Part shown: positions 8,552-17,272 of the stretch, piece by piece
Layout of the letters: the number at the start of each line of letters is the position of its first letter
How positions within the stretch are numbered: the stretch's first letter is position 1
Assembly: GCF_000970855.1 (NCBI RefSeq)
Contig: NZ_KQ034046.1
Coordinates: 530,084-594,083 of the forward strand
Source of the DNA: Lactobacillus helsingborgensis
GTDB lineage: Bacteria; Bacillota; Bacilli; Lactobacillales; Lactobacillaceae
Length of the DNA: 64,000 nucleotides
Direction of reading: 5' to 3'
Position numbers and translations under genes: made by a program
Notes under the pieces: model-generated
What the model saw: the letters and a program-made list of their open reading frames with translations, nothing else
Database searches by the model: none
What the model was told of the DNA's origin: nothing

Positions 8552-9206
8552 TGATTTTATTGATGTAAGAGATGGCACTCATGAATCTCCTAAAGCAACT
8601 GATAAAGGGAAAAAATTAATAACAACAAAAAATTTATCTACAAACCAAATTGACTTTTCAAATGCAAAAAATATTTCTGTTAATGATTTTAACCATATTA
8701 ATGAAAGAAGCAATGTTGAAAAATATGATATTTTACTATCTATGATAGGAACTGTAGGAAATGTTTATCAAGAAAAAAATGACAATCCTGAATATGCAAT
8801 AAAAAATTTGGCACTGTTAAAATTTCATGGTGATGAATTATTATCTAATTGGATGAACTATTATCTTCAGAGTGAAGATGGACAAAATAAAATAAAGCAA
8901 AAATTAAATGGAAGTACCCAACAGTTTATTTCATTAAAAGAATTAAGAAACCTAGAAATTGAATTACCTACTAAAAAAGAAATGGAAACAAAAAGTCGAC
9001 CATTAAATCTTATAGATGGATTAATTCAAAAAAATAACCAGCTAAATGATAATTTAATGTTTCAAAATATTTTATTAAGTAATTCTTTTTTTAGATTCTT
9101 AAGTATTTTGTTCTCATTTTCGTTCTTACTAATCAGTTTGAATATTGATAGTGCGGAATTATCAAAGTATTTAGCTTTTTCTTTTGAAGGTATATTAACT
9201 ATGTGA
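8541..9206 (+). CDS. hsdS: Type I RM specificity subunit HsdS1, truncated by the inverted cassette
   Basis: Carries one target-recognition domain (about residues 1-150) and the central helix that ends QKNNQLNDNL. The start is ATG 8541, with AAGGAG 7 bases upstream; the in-frame TTG at 8535 is less likely. From residue 173 (after 9056) the frame runs antisense through the inverted cassette, giving a hydrophobic nonsense tail up to the stop at 9206. In this orientation only a half-S protein is made. If segment 9043-9684 were flipped, the gene would continue in frame into a second recognition domain and reach about 370 residues, the normal HsdS length. The junction codons L-N-D-N-L are encoded by the 14-bp repeat. 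Confidence 0.85.
   Translation: MKFSDFIDVRDGTHESPKATDKGKKLITTKNLSTNQIDFSNAKNISVNDFNHINERSNVEKYDILLSMIGTVGNVYQEKNDNPEYAIKNLALLKFHGDELLSNWMNYYLQSEDGQNKIKQKLNGSTQQFISLKELRNLEIELPTKKEMETKSRPLNLIDGLIQKNNQLNDNLMFQNILLSNSFFRFLSILFSFSFLLISLNIDSAELSKYLAFSFEGILTM
9041..9082 (+). repeat. Recombination site A of the hsdS shuffling locus
   Basis: The core TAAATGATAATTTA is at 9043-9056. The copy at 12388-12401 is in the opposite orientation. The pair A/D shares about 42 bases (9041 rightwards, against the complement of 12403 leftwards) with only two mismatches, covering the repeat and the last codons of the two cassettes. The core encodes LNDNL in the central region of HsdS1. Confidence 0.85.
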
Positions 9207-9684
9207 GCTTTAAGTCTTGTGCCAGATATTTCTTTAAATGTTGATCCATTAGCTTCTCTAACAATTAAGGGTGTCTCCTTTTTTAATAACTCATATATAA
9301 ATTCTGGAGAATATCCTTTGTTAGGTATGATTGATTTAAATCCTTGACTGGTTGAAATATTATTTTTAGCTATTGAAATATAACCTATTGGAGCTCTTGA
9401 ACTGAACAGAACTGTTCCTGCGGGGAACAATCTTGCACTACTCTCTTTTAAACCATATTCTGTAATAAATCTAGTTCCTTTTGAAGTAAAGATTGAGTGA
9501 CTTTTTGAAAGATCTTTAGGTGTTAGCCAAGGTATTTTCCCATTCCAATATACATTCACTTTTTTTGATGGAGTACCACCTCCAGCAATGGTTCCTATAT
9601 CATTGAGTGTGGCTTTGTATAATATTGAGCATTTAATTATGTTATCAAATAATGTATCGACTAAATCAAGTAAATTATCATTTA
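9062..9684 (-). pseudogene. Silent hsdS 3' cassette (second target-recognition domain), inverted
   Basis: The minus-strand frame is open from the repeat at 9671-9684 (INDNL) to the TGA at 9062-9064. It reads LDLVDTLFDN, then ATLNDIGTIAGGGTPSKK, the start of a recognition domain, then WNGKIPWLTPKDLSK and GTRFITEYG. It ends KNLKKELLNKIF, the usual C-terminus of HsdS. It has no own start region; an ATG at 9559 is internal. It is a complete exchangeable C-terminal half in the opposite direction to the operon. It is listed as a pseudogene only because it is not expressed as a full gene in this orientation. Confidence 0.85.
9671..9684 (-). repeat. Recombination site B of the hsdS shuffling locus
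   Basis: Reads TAAATTATCATTTA on the plus strand, the exact complement of the 14-base core at 9043-9056, so A and B form an inverted pair bounding the silent cassette. It lies 55 bases before the recombinase start. With one extra upstream base it matches site C over 15 bases. Confidence 0.85.
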
Positions 9685-9738
9685 TTTCTGTAAATACGGT
9701 TTTTATTGTATGATTTTCTAAAAAACGGAGATTTTACA

Positions 9739-10710
9739 ATGAGAAAAGATGAATCAGAAACAATAATTCGCGAAATGTTGCCGTACCTTAACAATCTAAA
9801 CTTAATGAGACTAAAAACTATTTTAAATAATTTAGTTACGACAAAAACCGAATTTAAATCAAAATATGACAATAAAAACTTGCTTAAGAAGTATTTTGCG
9901 GCTAAAAGAGCCGAAGGTTGTTCGGAAAAATCTCTTAAATATTACAAAGTAACAATTACAAAGGCGTTAATTGAAATTGATAAAAATGCTAGAGAAGTAA
10001 GTACCGATGAATTGCGGAACTATTTAATGACATATCAGGAAGTTCACTGCTCTAGTAAAGTGACAATTGATAATATTCGTAGAATTTTATCTAGTTTTTT
10101 TAATTGGCTTGAAGATGAAGATTACATTATTAAAAGTCCTATAAGGCGAATACATAAGGTGAAAGTCGCAACTACAGTAAAAGAGACCTATTCGGATGAG
10201 GAACTTGAAAAATTACGTGATAGTTGTACAAATGTCAGAGACTTAGCAATGATAGACTTCTTGGCCTCAACTGGTATGCGTGTTGGGGAACTGGTTTTAC
10301 TTAACCGCAGTGATATCAACTTTCAAGAACGTGAGTGTATTGTTTTTGGTAAGGGTAATAAAGAACGGATCGCTTATTTTGACGCTAGAGCGAAGTTACA
10401 TTTAAGAAAATATTTGAATGAACGACACGATAACCATGAAGCCTTATTCGTTTCTTTAAGAGCAGAACATGAACGATTAACTATAAGTGGTGTCGAATCA
10501 AGGCTAAAAAAATTAGGTCAAAAGATTGGAATTGCAAAAGTTTATCCACATAAGTTTAGAAGGACACTAGCTACAAAAGCGATTGATAAAGGTATGCCAA
10601 TTGAGCAATTACAACAACTCTTGGGGCATAAGAGAATAGATACTACATTACATTATGCAATGGTAAAACAGCAAAATGTGAAGATAGCACATAGGAAGTA
10701 TATAGGTTGA
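9739..10710 (+). CDS. Tyrosine recombinase (XerC/D-like) of the hsdS locus
   Basis: A 323-residue site-specific recombinase, expected to invert the hsdS cassettes at the 14-bp repeats. The N-terminal SAM-like core-binding domain is at about residues 40-135 and the catalytic domain at 150-320. The catalytic residues are in place: R181 in TGMRVGEL, K in GKGNKER, H271 and R274 in PHKFRRT, H297 in LLGHKR and Y306 in THYAMV. The chosen start ATG 9739 has CGGAG 8 bases upstream; an ATG at 9706 has no ribosome site. The TGA overlaps the ATG of the next hsdS gene (TGATG). Its place between two hsdS cassettes is the hallmark of phase-variable type I systems in Firmicutes. Confidence 0.92.
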   Translation: MRKDESETIIREMLPYLNNLNLMRLKTILNNLVTTKTEFKSKYDNKNLLKKYFAAKRAEGCSEKSLKYYKVTITKALIEIDKNAREVSTDELRNYLMTYQEVHCSSKVTIDNIRRILSSFFNWLEDEDYIIKSPIRRIHKVKVATTVKETYSDEELEKLRDSCTNVRDLAMIDFLASTGMRVGELVLLNRSDINFQERECIVFGKGNKERIAYFDARAKLHLRKYLNERHDNHEALFVSLRAEHERLTISGVESRLKKLGQKIGIAKVYPHKFRRTLATKAIDKGMPIEQLQQLLGHKRIDTTLHYAMVKQQNVKIAHRKYIG

Positions 10711-11279
10711 TGAGGTATAAAATAGAAGAAATAGTTCAACTCATTATGGATTATCGAGGGAAAACACCCAAAAAATTAGGAATGAATTGGACAGAAAGTC
10801 AAAAAGATATTATTGCATTAAGTGCTAAAAATATAAAAGATAATAAAATTGTTAATACTGATAAAAGTCACTATGGTAGCGAACTTTTGTATAAGCATTG
10901 GATGAAAGATGGAGACATTGAACCTGGTGATATTTTAATGACATCAGAGGCTCCTTTGGGCGAAGTATATTTGGTTTCTAAGCCAATTAAAGCTATTTTA
11001 AGTCAAAGATTGTTTCTATTACGATTCAATAAAAAGATAGTTAATCCTTGGTATATGTATGCTTTTATGAATTCGCAAAGCTTTAAAAATCAATTACTTT
11101 TAAGAGCCACAGGGACTACAGTTGTTGGTATCAAGCAAAAAGATCTTAGAAAGATTGAAGTTGAACTACCTAATATAGAGTTGCAAAACAAAATAGGAAG
11201 CATTTTTCAATTTTTAGATAAGAAAATCCATATTAATGGAAGAATAAATGATGAGATAACTCTTAGTGAAATATATTGA
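10710..11279 (+). CDS. hsdS: Type I RM specificity subunit HsdS2, single-domain half
   Basis: A 189-residue protein with one recognition domain (EEIVQLIMDYRGKTPKK at the start; DLRKIEVELPNIELQNKI near the end) and the beginning of the central helix, NGRINDEITLSEIY, then a stop. A normal HsdS has two such domains. The sequence at its end, 11245-11252, keeps only 8 bases of the 14-bp recombination core (TAAATGAT), so this half may be dead or stranded. The ATG at 10710 is coupled to the recombinase stop. Half-size S proteins can dimerise to give a working enzyme in some systems, so function cannot be excluded. It is followed directly by HsdS3. Confidence 0.8.
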   Translation: MRYKIEEIVQLIMDYRGKTPKKLGMNWTESQKDIIALSAKNIKDNKIVNTDKSHYGSELLYKHWMKDGDIEPGDILMTSEAPLGEVYLVSKPIKAILSQRLFLLRFNKKIVNPWYMYAFMNSQSFKNQLLLRATGTTVVGIKQKDLRKIEVELPNIELQNKIGSIFQFLDKKIHINGRINDEITLSEIY

Positions 11280-11299
11280 ATGAGAAGGGTAATTTTATT

Positions 11300-12382
11300 G
11301 TGAAAGCAAAACTGAAGGATGTAGTTTGCATAATTACGGACAAAAAGAGTAGCTCACTCATAGATGTAAATAATTATGTAAGTACAGAAAATATTTTGCC
11401 AAATAGAGAAGGCATAAGGTTTCCTGCAAAAAGTCTCCCACGAATTTCCAAAATCCTTTCATATCAAAAGAATGACGTATTGGTTTCAAATATTAGACCT
11501 TATTTTAAGAAAATATGGTTCAGTGATAGAGATGGTGTTCGTTCAAATGATGTATTGGCATTTAGAACTAAAAATAGCAATATTTTGTTGCAAAAGTATT
11601 TATATTTATTACTTCAAAGTGATAAATTTTTTGATTATGTTACTCTAACTGCAAAAGGTACGAAAATGCCGAGAGGTGATAAAAAAGCTATTTTGAATTT
11701 TACTTTTGAGCTTCCCTCTATTAGTACTCAAAAGAAATTGACTAACTATTTTTTTGTTATTGAAAGTCTAATTAAACTAAATAATTTGATAAATGATAAT
11801 TTATTAGATATAGCTAAAAACATTTATCATAGAATATTATTTTCATCTCAAATTACAAAAACTAATCTAAGAAGTTTTGCAACAGTAGTAATGGGACAAT
11901 CCCCTAGTAGTAAAACATACAATGAAAATAAAATTGGTATACCCTTGTTAAACGGGGCAGCTGATTTTAGAAATGGCATTCAACCTTCAAAATGGACCAC
12001 AGATCCAAAAATAATTGTGAACAAAGGAGCTTATATTTTTGGTGTCAGAGCAACAATAGGCTTAACTGCAAAAGTGTCTAAGCCTTATGCAATCGGTCGA
12101 GGTACGGGTTCAGCAATACCAAAAGATGTGAACAATGAAGAAATACTCTATTTTATTTTAAATGATATGTTTAAAAAATTTGAACAAACTGAATCTGGTA
12201 GTGTGTACATCAATATCTCAAAGAACGACTTTGAAAATTATAGGTTTAATATACCTGATAGAAATGGTCTTTTGTTTTTTCATGAAAAAGTTAAGCCGAT
12301 TATGGACCAAATATACATAAATAAGAAACAAAATAAAATACTGCAAACAATAAAAGCAACTCTACTTAGTAAAATATTTTGA
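11300..12382 (+). CDS. hsdS: Type I RM specificity subunit HsdS3, full length
   Basis: A 360-residue specificity subunit with two recognition domains (about 1-150 and 190-335), separated by the central conserved helix NNLINDNLLDIAKNIYHRI and closed by a second helix ending KATLLSKIF. The chosen start is GTG 11300 (MKAKLKDVV) with AGAAGG 11 bases before it. A TTG at 11276 overlapping the previous stop is possible but has no ribosome site. This is the only complete hsdS in the present orientation, so it should set the current sequence specificity. Its second domain is the cassette between sites C and D and can in principle be exchanged with the silent cassette at 9062-9684. Confidence 0.88.
   Translation: MKAKLKDVVCIITDKKSSSLIDVNNYVSTENILPNREGIRFPAKSLPRISKILSYQKNDVLVSNIRPYFKKIWFSDRDGVRSNDVLAFRTKNSNILLQKYLYLLLQSDKFFDYVTLTAKGTKMPRGDKKAILNFTFELPSISTQKKLTNYFFVIESLIKLNNLINDNLLDIAKNIYHRILFSSQITKTNLRSFATVVMGQSPSSKTYNENKIGIPLLNGAADFRNGIQPSKWTTDPKIIVNKGAYIFGVRATIGLTAKVSKPYAIGRGTGSAIPKDVNNEEILYFILNDMFKKFEQTESGSVYINISKNDFENYRFNIPDRNGLLFFHEKVKPIMDQIYINKKQNKILQTIKATLLSKIF
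11790..11803 (+). repeat. Recombination site C of the hsdS shuffling locus
   Basis: Exact copy of TAAATGATAATTTA, in direct orientation to site A and inverted to site B. It encodes INDNL in the central helix of HsdS3, between its two recognition domains. Confidence 0.85.
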
Positions 12383-12387
12383 AGCAT

Positions 12388-12401
12388 TAAATTATCATTT
12401 A
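12388..12401 (-). repeat. Recombination site D of the hsdS shuffling locus
   Basis: Reads TAAATTATCATTTA just after the stop of HsdS3 (12380-12382). It is inverted relative to site C, so C and D bound the second 3' cassette. The flanking bases to the left match the mirror of site A almost perfectly. Confidence 0.85.
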
Positions 12402-12438
12402 GCTAACCAATATCTGTATAGAAAGGAGTGAAATTAAT

Positions 12439-15400
12439 ATGTCAAAAGGATATCTTTTAGAATCAGATGTTGAAAATTTAGCCTTAAATACCTTACAGAC
12501 TGTAGGATATAAGGTGTTTAAAAGTCCCACTTCAAGTGGTCCTAATCCAATTATTGATGCTGCGCGTGACAATGATCATACTTCAGCAATATTATTTGAT
12601 AACTTAAATAAAGCTCTCAGGAGACTTAATCCTGACTACGAAGAAGAAATATATAAAGACGCATTTAGACAAATAATTCGATTAGCTGATAATCCGGATA
12701 TGATGATAAACAACCATTACTTTCATAAGTTATTGATTGAAGGTATCAAAGTAAGAACTACTTTAAACGGAGAAAATCATACAGATACACTATATCCGAT
12801 AGATTTTGAAAAATTTGATGCTAATGAATTTATAGCTACCAATCAATTTACTTTTGCAGGTAAGAGAGAACGTAGACCTGATGCAACACTGTTTATCAAT
12901 GGTATTCCTGTAGTTACTTTTGAGTTTAAGGACGCCGGCAATATACATGTTGGTATAGAAAGCGGTTACCAGCAATTACAAACTTATAAATCAGATATAT
13001 CTGACTATATGAAATATAACGAAATCCTGATTACTTCTGATGGTATTAATGCAAGAGCTGGTTCATTAAATGCCGGATTTGATCGTTTTATGAGATGGAG
13101 AGCTCCAAAGAATAGTGAATCTGAAGATGAACTGGAATTAGTAACAATGATAAAGTTCATGCTCAGGCCAAAAGATTTACTTAATATCATTGAAAACTTC
13201 ATAATTTTTGAAACAGACGGCGACAAAACAATCAAAATTCTTGCAGCCTATCACCAATACTATATGGTAAATAAAGCAATTAAAGCTGCTAACAAGGCAA
13301 TTAAAAGTCCCGATGATAAGAGAATTGGGGTCGTTTGGCATACAACTGGTTCAGGTAAGAGCTTATCAATGGTCTTTTTTACTAGTATAGCTGCTCGTAA
13401 ATTAAACAATCCTACGTTTGTGGTAATTAATGATCGTAATGATCTTGATGATCAACTATTTGATACCTTTGCTGCAGCACATGAATATTTGCGTCAAAAT
13501 CCTGAGCATGTTGAATCTGGCGATGAATTACGTTCAACGCTGAAAAAACAAGCGGGTGGGATAGTTTTCTCTACTATTCAAAAATTTTCGCCTGATTTTA
13601 ATAGTGGTGAAACTAAGATGCCTGTGCTGTCAAAAAGAAACGACATTATTGTTATTGCTGATGAGGCCCATAGGAGTCAATATGGTTTAAAGCCCAAGTT
13701 TACTAGTAATGGCTTGAGATATGGCTTTGCTGAGTATTTAAGAGATGCACTGCCTAATGCGTCATTTTTAGGCTTTACTGGCACCCCTTTGTCTACAGCA
13801 GATAAGTCAACAGTGGCTGTTTTTGGGAACTACATCGATGTATATGACATTACGCAAGCTGTTAATGATCATGCAACCGTAAAAATTTATTATGAAAGTC
13901 ATGTATTTCCCCTTAAGCTAAAAAGTGATGCGGATGAAAAATATCAGAGGCTTATACAACAAGTTGACTTAGATGACGACCCTACTAATGAAGATAATGC
14001 CAGACGAAATCGTGAATTTTCGCGTTTAGAAGCTTTGGCAGGAGCACAACCACGTTTAAAAAGTATTGCAAAGCATTTTGTGAATCATTTTGAAACTCGT
14101 CAAGAAGAAACGTTTGGCAAATCAATGATTGTTGAGATGTCACGTCGTAACGCGGTTAGATTGTATGACGAAATAATAAAATTGCGTCCAGATTGGGAGA
14201 GTAGGGACTTAAAAAAAGGCAAAATTAAAGTTGTAATGACGTCTTCAGCTGCAGATGGTCCAGAGATGTCTAAGTTTCAAACAAATAAATCCGAAAGACG
14301 AATTTTGCAGCAACGAATGAAAGACGATAACGATGAATTACAAATAGTGATAGTCGTTGACATGTGGCTGACTGGTTTTGATGTGCCTTCATTGAATACT
14401 ATGTACATTGATAAACCGATGAAAGGTCATAATTTAATTCAAGCAATCGCACGGGTTAATCGCGTATTCAAAGATAAAGATAGTGGCTTAATTGTTGATT
14501 ATATTGGTATTGCTGAAAATCTAAAGGATGCTTTAAAGGTTTATTCTACAGATGATCAGGGTCAAGTTGCTATTAATATGGATAAAGCGCTTGCCGTACT
14601 GAAAGAAAAATATGACATTATTACCAATGATTATCTTTATGGAATTGACTATTCAGACTTTAATTCTCCTGATGGTGCAGTTAGACTGAAAGTTACGCAA
14701 AAAGTTGCAAATGAGATTTTGCATGAGAATGAACAACGTCAGAAAAAATTCTTAGACGTGGTTACCGAGTTAGAAAAAGCCTATGCTTTAACTGCAACGC
14801 AGCCTCAAGCACAAGCTTATGGTAAAGAAATTGCTTTTTTTAAAACTGTTAAAGTTTTTATTATGAAATTAAAAGCACCTGATAATTCAACAAACTATAA
14901 TAACCATAAGGATATTAAATATCAAATGCAGCAGTTGCTTGATCAATCGATTATTTCTGAACCAGATATCGATATTTACAATGAATTGGGTATTAAAAGA
15001 CAAAGTGTTGATCTTATTTCTGATGAATTTTTGCAGAAAGTCAAAAGTATGCCTGAAAAAGATATTGCGATCACTTTATTAGAAAAGTTACTTAAAGGTA
15101 AAGTAAAAGCGATGATGAAAACTAATAAGGTAATGTCAGCAAGATTTCAGGAAATGCTTCAAAAAGCCATTGATGAATACAATAAGCGGGGTATTACTAG
15201 CGAACTGGTAATCCGAAAGCTTATTGAAATGGCCAAGAAAATTAATGCTGAACAAGAAAGAGGAAAAGATCTTGGACTTAGCCAAGAAGAAATTGCATTT
15301 TATGATGCTTTAGCTGATCATAAGAAGGCAGTTGAAGTTTTAGGAGAAGAAAAATTACATTTAATTGCTCAAGAACTTGTTAAACTAGTTAAAAAAGAGG

Positions 15401-15555
15401 CTGGTGTTGATTGGGAAAAACGTAGAAATATCCAAGCAAAAATGAGGGTTGCAGTCAAACATTTATTAAGAAAATACGGTTACCCACCGGATATAGCTCC
15501 AGCAGCAGTTGATACCGTTGTTGAGCAGGCAGAGTTGATGGCAGCAGATGATTAA
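12439..15555 (+). CDS. hsdR: Type I restriction endonuclease subunit HsdR
   Basis: A 1038-residue restriction and DNA-translocation subunit. The N-terminal nuclease domain has the PD-(D/E)xK pattern: PDATLF at about residue 145 and FEFKD at about 161. The superfamily 2 helicase follows, with Walker A TTGSGKS (about 301), the DEAH box DEAHRSQYG (about 407), FTGTPL, and the late motif IQAIARVNRVF. The C-terminal 250 residues are helical and bind the M2S core. Start ATG 12439 follows AAAGGAG. It is the last gene of the hsd operon, 56 bases after hsdS3. Full length with no breaks, so the system should be able to restrict. Confidence 0.95.
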   Translation: MSKGYLLESDVENLALNTLQTVGYKVFKSPTSSGPNPIIDAARDNDHTSAILFDNLNKALRRLNPDYEEEIYKDAFRQIIRLADNPDMMINNHYFHKLLIEGIKVRTTLNGENHTDTLYPIDFEKFDANEFIATNQFTFAGKRERRPDATLFINGIPVVTFEFKDAGNIHVGIESGYQQLQTYKSDISDYMKYNEILITSDGINARAGSLNAGFDRFMRWRAPKNSESEDELELVTMIKFMLRPKDLLNIIENFIIFETDGDKTIKILAAYHQYYMVNKAIKAANKAIKSPDDKRIGVVWHTTGSGKSLSMVFFTSIAARKLNNPTFVVINDRNDLDDQLFDTFAAAHEYLRQNPEHVESGDELRSTLKKQAGGIVFSTIQKFSPDFNSGETKMPVLSKRNDIIVIADEAHRSQYGLKPKFTSNGLRYGFAEYLRDALPNASFLGFTGTPLSTADKSTVAVFGNYIDVYDITQAVNDHATVKIYYESHVFPLKLKSDADEKYQRLIQQVDLDDDPTNEDNARRNREFSRLEALAGAQPRLKSIAKHFVNHFETRQEETFGKSMIVEMSRRNAVRLYDEIIKLRPDWESRDLKKGKIKVVMTSSAADGPEMSKFQTNKSERRILQQRMKDDNDELQIVIVVDMWLTGFDVPSLNTMYIDKPMKGHNLIQAIARVNRVFKDKDSGLIVDYIGIAENLKDALKVYSTDDQGQVAINMDKALAVLKEKYDIITNDYLYGIDYSDFNSPDGAVRLKVTQKVANEILHENEQRQKKFLDVVTELEKAYALTATQPQAQAYGKEIAFFKTVKVFIMKLKAPDNSTNYNNHKDIKYQMQQLLDQSIISEPDIDIYNELGIKRQSVDLISDEFLQKVKSMPEKDIAITLLEKLLKGKVKAMMKTNKVMSARFQEMLQKAIDEYNKRGITSELVIRKLIEMAKKINAEQERGKDLGLSQEEIAFYDALADHKKAVEVLGEEKLHLIAQELVKLVKKEAGVDWEKRRNIQAKMRVAVKHLLRKYGYPPDIAPAAVDTVVEQAELMAADD

Positions 15556-15680
15556 TACAGCTCTTATGGAACCAAGATAGCAATTAATTTTATCTGCTAT
15601 GTTTTCTTGAATCAAAAAATTTTGCTAAAATTAATTATAGTGTAAGAGACAATAATAATTAAAAACAGGTGAGTATTTAA

Positions 15681-16565
15681 ATGGCTAATCGACAAATTAA
15701 TCTTCAGAATATAACTATGAAAGAAATTCTGATTGCAATGCGTCGTTTGGGTGGTCAAGTTACAAGGCGAGAAATTAGTTCAGATATTCGTGACAATTCC
15801 ACTGCAATCTCAGAACAAGAAGTAGATAAAATTAAAGTGTCTAAGAAAACGGGTAATAAATATAAACCTTTTGACTATACGCTGAATTATGCGGTTATCT
15901 ATTTGGTGAGAACAGGCTATTTAGCTGAAGACGGTCATCAAGTAGAGTTAACTAAAAAAGGGCGTAAAGTTGATCTTGATACTTTTGATCCGGAAAAGGA
16001 TGTACGGCCATTCTTAGAAGATAATGATTCTCAGGAATTAAAGAAAAAGAACTTGGCTGAAATTGATTCTGCTAAGGAAACTACGGATGAAGATACAGAA
16101 GAAGATCAGTGGAGACAAGATTTGCTAGATGCCCTGATGAAAATGAGTCCGAAAAAGTTTGAACTTTTTTGCCGTGGTTTACTTACCAAAATGGGAATTG
16201 ACGTCGATAAGACGATTGGCGTTAACTATGTTGCTGACGGTGGTCTTGATGGTTTTGGCTATGTTCGTTCAAACGATTACCGTACTACCAGAGTGGCTCT
16301 GCAAGCAAAACGCTGGCAATCTAATGTGCCCGCTCCTGAAATAGATAAGTTTCGCGGAGCAATGGATAAATACAACGCGGAATTTGGTATTTTTATTACG
16401 AATTCTGATTTTACTCGCGGCGCAATTAAGACAGCACGTCAGGGAACCAGAATTATCACTTTGATTGATGGTGAGGAAATCTGTGACCTGGTGGCAAAAT
16501 ATAATTATTACGTGGAGCCTGTGACTACGTATCGATTGAAATCATTTTATACAGAAAAAGATTAA
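15681..16565 (+). CDS. mrr: Mrr-type restriction endonuclease
   Basis: A 294-residue protein with an N-terminal winged-helix domain (1-110, Mrr_N-like), an acidic linker (110-145) and an Mrr catalytic domain (150-285). The nuclease core shows KKFELFCRGLLTKMG, DGGLDGFG and then QAKRW, the D...Q-x-K form of the PD-(D/E)xK site typical of Mrr. Mrr proteins cut modified or foreign DNA (type IV restriction), and some act under stress. It has its own ribosome site (AGGTGA) 125 bases after hsdR and extends the restriction island. It could instead be an accessory nuclease of the type I system. Confidence 0.88.
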   Translation: MANRQINLQNITMKEILIAMRRLGGQVTRREISSDIRDNSTAISEQEVDKIKVSKKTGNKYKPFDYTLNYAVIYLVRTGYLAEDGHQVELTKKGRKVDLDTFDPEKDVRPFLEDNDSQELKKKNLAEIDSAKETTDEDTEEDQWRQDLLDALMKMSPKKFELFCRGLLTKMGIDVDKTIGVNYVADGGLDGFGYVRSNDYRTTRVALQAKRWQSNVPAPEIDKFRGAMDKYNAEFGIFITNSDFTRGAIKTARQGTRIITLIDGEEICDLVAKYNYYVEPVTTYRLKSFYTEKD

Positions 16566-16594
16566 ACTATTTAACACGAATTTAGTAAAACTGA

Positions 16595-17080
16595 ATGAAC
16601 AAAAACGAAACATTACATTACCTTGATCAACACGGAATTAAATATGAAATAGTAGAGCACCAGGCTGTTTATAATATGGCAGAAATGGAAAAAATTGCTC
16701 TGCCGCATCCTGAAGCAGATGCTAAAAATTTGTTTGTGAGGGATGACAAGAAACGTAACTACTACCTTTTAACTATTAAGGGCGATAAAAGAGTCAACTT
16801 ACAGCAATTTCGTGAGGAAAATGGCACTCGCAGACTTAGTTTTGCCTCACCGCAAGATTTAAAAGAAAAATTGGGCTTAGAACCGGGCTCAGTCACACCT
16901 TTAGGTCTGATAAACGATCCTAGGCATGAAATACCGTTTTACCTTGACTCATATTTTAGTCAACAACCGAGAATTGCTGTTCATCCCAACGACAACACAG
17001 CTACTATTTGGTTAAAGCCGCAAGCTCTAATTCATCTCATAAAGGATTTGGGCAATCCAGTCAAAGTAGTGAAAATGTAG
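16595..17080 (+). CDS. YbaK/ProX family aminoacyl-tRNA deacylase
   Basis: A 161-residue stand-alone editing domain (YbaK fold). It resembles prolyl-tRNA synthetase-associated ProX proteins that hydrolyse mis-charged tRNA (for example Ala-tRNA-Pro). Visible conserved parts are HPEADAKNLFVRDDK, the LTIKGDKRVNL strand with the conserved lysine, and LEPGSVTPLGL. Acts in the cytoplasm in trans. The ribosome site is weak, and the start ATG at 16595 is the only reasonable one. Substrate specificity is inferred from the family. Confidence 0.88.
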   Translation: MNKNETLHYLDQHGIKYEIVEHQAVYNMAEMEKIALPHPEADAKNLFVRDDKKRNYYLLTIKGDKRVNLQQFREENGTRRLSFASPQDLKEKLGLEPGSVTPLGLINDPRHEIPFYLDSYFSQQPRIAVHPNDNTATIWLKPQALIHLIKDLGNPVKVVKM

Positions 17081-17108
17081 CCAAAACAATAACTCCTGAA
17101 TATTAAGA

Positions 17109-17137
17109 CACAAGATTAACGACTTGTGCCTTTTTAT
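17109..17137 (+). terminator. Intrinsic terminator after the YbaK-type gene
   Basis: Stem CACAAG/CTTGTG with an 8-base loop followed by a T-rich run. Confidence 0.6.
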
Positions 17138-17272
17138 TTTTAAAACATACAGTATTTATGTTTGTATACAATTATTAAATATGTAATATTAAATTGTTAC
17201 GAAATGGTAAACTTTTATATTTATGATTTTAATTAGTTAAAAAAATACTACTTTCATTGTAGAATTTAAAAT

